This document shows positions 59,919-64,000 of a stretch of 64,000 nucleotides of DNA, in pieces. Origin of the DNA: Nautilus pompilius (taxonomy: Eukaryota; Mollusca; Cephalopoda; Nautilida; Nautilidae). The stretch spans positions 1 to 64,000 of the forward strand of contig JACATO010000967.1 in NCBI GenBank assembly GCA_018389105.1. Reading direction: 5' to 3'. The translations under genes were made by a program, and so were the position numbers. Below the pieces are notes generated by a model. That model searched no databases and was not told the origin of the DNA. It worked only from the letters and a program-made list of their open reading frames with translations. Every line of letters begins with the position of its first letter. Positions within the stretch are counted from its first letter, which is position 1.

Positions 59919-61228
59919 CGAGGTCCGTTGAAAAAGTATCTGACCTTAGGCTGGGAAAAAAAAATTATGTACTTGGTGGGGTTCAATTGCTAATCCCCTT
60001 CTAAGTAGGCCCCTTGTGCCACCATACATTTAACCCAGCGATCCTTCCACTGTTCGAAGCATGTCTGCAATGCTTCTACCGGAATGGCTCTCCGCTCCGC
60101 CGTCGCATTCCACATGATGTCCCCTCGGCTCTCAAAGCGGGAGCCTTTCAGTGGCATCTTCATTTTTGGGAACAACCAGAAGTCAGAAGGAGCCATGTCT
60201 GGAGAGTAGGGAGACTGGCGAATGAGTGAAATGCTTTTCTTTGCCAAGAAACCTTGGATAAGCTGTGACGAATGAGCCAGGGCGTTGTCATGATGCAGCT
60301 GCCAGTTTTGCGAGGCCCACAGATCCGGTCTCTTGCGCCGAACTGCATCACGAAGATGTTGGACTTCCTGATAGTACTCCCTTGTAACTGTTTGTCCTTC
60401 TGGTGCATATTCGTGATGCACAACGCCTCGGTAGTCGAAGAAAACAGTCAGCATCATCTTCATTTTGCTCCGGACCTTGGCGACGTTGGGTGCTTCCACT
60501 GTGATGACTGAGCTTTGGTTTCTGAGTCGTACCCGTACACCCACGTCTCATCTCCAGTTATCACGGTATTCTGAAACTCAGGATCCCTGTTGGCAGTATC
60601 CAGCAGGACCTGCGCAACCTCAAGACGAAGTTGTAGTTGTTCCCGAGAAAGCAGCTTGGTCACAAATTTTGCTGCCACTCCGTGCAAGCACAAATCCCCC
60701 TTTAAAATTGCATGTGCAGAATCTTTACTGATCCCAACCTCATCACCAATTTCCCGCTCCGTCAAACAACGATCCTCCATTATCAAGGTCCGCACTTTCT
60801 CAATAACAACTGCATTGCGGCTTGTTGACGGCCTCCCGGAACGCTGGTCACTCTCCACCGATGTGCGGCCATCTTTGAACCCGATGTACCATTCTTTTAT
60901 TTGGGTAACACTCATGGCATTGTCACCAAAAGCCTGTTGAATTTTGCGAATTGTTTCCGCTTGGGTATCTCCAAGCTTTTGGCGAAAATTGATGCAAGTG
61001 CGTTGCTCCACATGTTCCGGCATGATGGACGAAATGAAAATGCAACAAGTTAGTAGTACAGCATCTCACACGTTGGCTGCCTGACAGCGACTGATGCATC
61101 CAGCAAGCCCACCAAAAACCACACATGCGCATGAAGGCATGCGGCTCCACTATGCACACTTTTGCCTCCCTAACATCATTACTTCCCACAGGAAAAAATA
61201 AAGTTGGATACTTTTTCGACAGACCTTG
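59919..61228 (-). mobile_element. mariner transposon with TA target duplication
   Basis: 1310 bp, the usual mariner size. Terminal inverted repeats of about 30 bp, CGAGGTCCGTTGAAAAAGTA at the left and CAAGGTCTGTCGAAAAAGTA at the right (read on the - strand), match at about 24 of 30 positions. TA dinucleotides flank both ends (59917-59918, 61229-61230), the mariner target duplication. One transposase gene fills the interior on the - strand. Confidence 0.95.
59990..61023 (-). pseudogene. mariner transposase, one frameshift from full length
   Basis: Starts MPEHVEQRTCINFRQKLGD. It has two N-terminal helix-turn-helix domains (IKEWYIGFKDGR, RSGRPSTSR), then the catalytic triad: Asp in VITGDETWVYGYD, Asp in LHHDNALAHSS and Asp in MAPSDFWLFPKMK. 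There are 34 residues between the last two, the D34D spacing of mariner. It ends EQWKDRWVKCM ... GAYLEGD. The frame changes once, near 60.5 kb, shortly after SSQWKHP. It resembles the family behind SETMAR- and GVQW3-like sequences. Antisense open frames in this interval are shadows. Confidence 0.92.
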
Positions 61229-61230
61229 TA

Positions 61231-61935
61231 CACGTAAATAAAACTATTTTTTTTTAATGTATGCACAACGTGTTACATACACATGAATAAAACACTTATA
61301 CACTACACAACACCGTTTACTTGTTTCCTGCCCCCCCCTGGTGCTGTTGTTTCAATTGCTGCATCAGGAGAACGATTGACGAACCAACATTGTACTTTGT
61401 ACTCACACATCAAAACATTCCTGCTTATACCTTTTTTCTAATTTCTTGACTATTTCAATTTTATCGGCAATGTTAAGTGGAGTCCTCCTTAGTTTTTCTC
61501 CAGTACTTGCTTTGTCAAATTTAGGAGCCATTGTTGAGGGGTGCTAAAGTTATTGTATGATAAAAGATGAGAGAAATGAGCTGGAGGCACTTCTAGGATG
61601 GCGACTAACTTAAGTTGGTTGCTGCATCTGCTGCCAGAGGTTACCGTACCTGGTTTTACTGTTTCTGGCTATAGTGTGGTGTACCTTGTCTAAGATGTTA
61701 GCAATTTGACTAAATTAATTGAGATATATAATAATTAGCCAAAATCAAACCTTTAATGAACGAGCACAAAATACACAAATTTAAAAATGAAAATTACCAA
61801 TGCAACACCACATTCATACCGTATAACAACATTAACAATCTACAGAATTGCTTATTCTAATAACATTTAAACTAGAAGAAAATTCTAACAAATACTGTAA
61901 AAATCCTTTTGGTGAACTGTAGATAGGATACGTAA
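61231..61935. other. AT-rich DNA between mariner and MULE
   Basis: No coding segment or repeat family recognised. Confidence 0.5.
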
Positions 61936-62158
61936 ATGACACGGAATGAGACGTTTCGGCGGAGCCCATTTGGTGTCGCCATTTCGGCATCGGAATTTTT
62001 CGGCGGAGAGACTATTAGGCGTCAAATTACTTCTTTGTTATAGTGTAATTAGCTCTCACTCACTTAAACAAATTTAATAAATTTTTTTGTTTACATTTCA
62101 TTCTTTTGTTTACATTTATTTGTTTACATTTTCAGTCGTCTAAGCCCTATTGTACGAA

Positions 62159-63568
62159 ATGGAAGGAGATATTTTAACAAAACGTGGAAGAAACAAAGTG
62201 ATTCACGATGGATACCTTTTTATTTTTGATGCAACGAGCAAGAGTGATTCTGAATTGAAATTCTGGCGATGTGAACAGAAAGATCGGTGTAAAGTAAGAT
62301 TGCATATGAAGGATGGAAAAGTGATTCGCCAGTTGAATCAACATACCCATAAACCATCTGCTGCAAAACTAGAAATTGAAAAGTTGAAAACAAATATTAA
62401 GAAAAGATGTGCTGAAACTCTGGAGCCACCAACCGTTGTGGTAAGTGAATGCTTAACTGGCGCCTCTCAAGCAGCTTTAGCCGTAGGGCCTGACTTGCCT
62501 GCAATGCGAAAACTTATTGCTAGGAAACGAAAATTATTAAACAAAGCGCCAGCTAACCCAACTAATTTGGAGCAATTAGTTATACCCGAGTCCTATACAT
62601 TATATGTTCCCCAACTGGGTGTTGAAGAGAAATTCCTATTGGGAGACACAGGAGAAGGCAATAATAGAATTTTAATATTTGGAAGAATAAGCTGGCTTCA
62701 ACATTTAGTCTTCTCAGAAATTTGGTTTGCCGACGGAACTTTCACCATTGCACCAAGTCCTTTTCAGCAAGTATATGTTATATCGGCCAAGAAGCATGAT
62801 GGAGTTATTCCTATAGTTTATGCTCTTCTTCCTAACAAGCAAAGATTAACTTATTCTCGTTTATTTGAGTTACTTAAAACCATCGAACCAAATTTGAGAC
62901 CAGTTTCTATAAATTGTGATTTTGAGCAAGCTGCCATTCATGCCTTTCAAGATGCATTTCCCACCGTTCGAATTAAGGGATGCTTTTTCCATTTGGCCCA
63001 AAACATGAACAGACATCTTGTTTCATTGGGTTTATCGAATCTCTATAAAACCGACTCGGACTTTGCATTATGGGCTAAAATGATTATAGCACTCGCCTTT
63101 GTTCCATTAGAAAAGATGGACGAATACATGGATACACTAGCAGGTCTTCCAGACGAACTAATAACCTTGTTCCATTGGTTTGAAGACACTTATATTGGAC
63201 GACAGAATAGGCGACGAAATGCAAGAATGAACCCTATGTTTGCTCCCGAGATATGGAACCTTTATGAACACACTGTAAATGATGAAGATCGCACTAACAA
63301 TCACGCTGAAGCTGCCAATCAACGTCTACAGTACGAACTAGGAATGCATCATCCCTCCATCTGGAAATTTATTGATGCCTTGAGGAAAGTTCAGAAAGGA
63401 CGTGATGCATTTCTAGAAAAATTAATCGCTGGATATCCACCTCCCAAAAAGCTAAAGAAATATAGAGATGCTGATGAAAGAATAAAAAAAATAGTAATGG
63501 AAGTTGAGTCATTAGAGCCTATTGATTTCCTGAAGGGTGTTGCTCATAATTACGAAATGAAGAATTAA
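62159..63568 (+). CDS. MULE transposase, FLYWCH finger + DDE domain, intact (469 aa)
   Basis: The first in-frame ATG is at 62159; the open frame extends upstream only to a TTG at 62150. Residues about 12-64 form a FLYWCH-type zinc finger (FWRC with C38, then C44, and HTH with H62 and H64). The MULE catalytic domain follows: D192 in EIWFADGTFTIAP, D254 in NCDFEQAAIHAF, the family C-x3-H (C275, H279 in GCFFHLAQN), and E384 in NNHAEAANQRL. The C-terminus is basic and Lys-rich. All catalytic and zinc residues are present with no stop or frameshift, unlike every other transposase in this window. It cuts and pastes its own element through the terminal repeats. Stop TAA at 63566. Confidence 0.93.
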   Translation: MEGDILTKRGRNKVIHDGYLFIFDATSKSDSELKFWRCEQKDRCKVRLHMKDGKVIRQLNQHTHKPSAAKLEIEKLKTNIKKRCAETLEPPTVVVSECLTGASQAALAVGPDLPAMRKLIARKRKLLNKAPANPTNLEQLVIPESYTLYVPQLGVEEKFLLGDTGEGNNRILIFGRISWLQHLVFSEIWFADGTFTIAPSPFQQVYVISAKKHDGVIPIVYALLPNKQRLTYSRLFELLKTIEPNLRPVSINCDFEQAAIHAFQDAFPTVRIKGCFFHLAQNMNRHLVSLGLSNLYKTDSDFALWAKMIIALAFVPLEKMDEYMDTLAGLPDELITLFHWFEDTYIGRQNRRRNARMNPMFAPEIWNLYEHTVNDEDRTNNHAEAANQRLQYELGMHHPSIWKFIDALRKVQKGRDAFLEKLIAGYPPPKKLKKYRDADERIKKIVMEVESLEPIDFLKGVAHNYEMKN

Positions 63569-64000
63569 TTCCTAAGGTTAAAAAATCTTTACTGAGTTTT
63601 AATTTTTTAAATACAATATTTTCAATTCAAGTTTTTAATATGCATTATTCCATTATTGTTTTAATAGGATCCTTTATACTCTAAGTGAATAAAATTTATA
63701 TTTTTTTCCAATTCAAGTTTTTTATTTACATTATTCCACTAGTGTTTTAATGAATAACAAGTCATATTGGACGTGGGTGGAGGTCGAAGGTAAGGTTTAG
63801 GTTTTCCTTTTCTTTCCTTTTGTCTTGTACATTTTTTCCAACTTTTTACTTTTATTCCAGGCGGTGAATGGCCTGAGTTGCCCCATAGCCTTGATTTTTT
63901 TCTCTAAATTTCTATACACAAATAAATAAATAAGTCATATTGGACATTGGGTGTTTTCAAAAACAAAGACATTGAAACAATCTGACACCTAAAGGTCCTA
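63569..64000. repeat. MULE 3' non-coding region with local duplications
   Basis: A ~43-bp segment starting CAATTCAAGTTTTT and ending TGTTTTAAT occurs twice (about 63623-63664 and 63711-63752), diverged by a few substitutions. GTCATATTGGAC also occurs twice (63754, 63934). No gene. Confidence 0.6.

Larger units (their letters stand above)
61936..64000 (+). mobile_element. Mutator-like (MULE) transposon, right end beyond window
   Basis: The left terminal region (about 61.94-62.03 kb) is CpG-rich, with the motif TTTCGGCGGAG twice, and ends in ATTAGGCGTCAAATTAC (62013-62030). The inverted counterpart, TTAGGTGTCAGATT on the - strand, appears in the last 27 bases of the window (63974-64000). So the right inverted repeat starts there and most of it is cut off. 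Between them lies one intact transposase gene. The exact left boundary and the target duplication cannot be read. Confidence 0.75.

Noticed and set aside
60272-60940. Reading frames on the + strand within the mariner
   Set aside because: Antisense shadows of the transposase gene.
62150-62158. Start of the MULE transposase at 62150
   Set aside because: The codon there is TTG; the first ATG in frame is at 62159.

Overview
This is nuclear DNA of an animal. Two genes with conserved proteins can be rebuilt exon by exon with GT-AG splice sites: midnolin (MIDN) on the + strand (CDS 5438-21742, 7 coding exons, 404 aa) and the deadenylase TOE1 on the - strand (CDS 51694 down to 25548, 6 coding exons, 490 aa). 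The coding parts are intact. Introns are large (up to 13 kb). Intergenic DNA is AT-rich with many microsatellites and homopolymer runs, and a CpG-rich promoter region surrounds MIDN exon 1. The protein divergence and the DNA-transposon content fit an invertebrate, perhaps a marine lophotrochozoan such as a mollusc. That placement is inference and not firm.

Layout. 1-5437: microsatellites, a tRNA-derived SINE, a ~60-bp minisatellite and MIDN upstream DNA. 5438-21742: MIDN, with a 10.3-kb first intron that contains a second GC-rich block at 13.1-14.6 kb. 21743 to about 23.8 kb: MIDN 3' UTR with two poly(A) signals. 24.2-25.2 kb: a broken Tigger transposon. 25548-51694: TOE1, tail-to-tail with MIDN. 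Its introns hold a repeat with a pogo/Tigger-like remnant (38.3-40.7 kb), a 1.3-kb element with ~110-bp inverted repeats (41299-42611), a 2.7-kb hAT element with a perfect 8-bp target duplication (45699-48407), a processed pseudogene of ZDHHC6 (48.8-49.8 kb) and exon-like segments of an unidentified nested gene (32.9-36.2 kb). 51.7-59.9 kb: repeat remnants. 59919-61228: a mariner element with one frameshift. About 61.94 kb to the window end: a Mutator-like (MULE) transposon with an intact 469-aa FLYWCH + DDE transposase, running off the right edge.

How the parts relate. Midnolin is known from mammals to carry nuclear immediate-early proteins, including EGR1, to the proteasome without ubiquitin. 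TOE1 is a nuclear 3' exonuclease that trims snRNA and other small-RNA tails, and was named as a target of EGR1. Their adjacency here is notable, but a functional link is only a guess. Four perfect CRE palindromes lie in or near the 5' half of MIDN. Apart from these genes, most recognisable content is DNA transposons in various states of decay; only the MULE looks potentially active.
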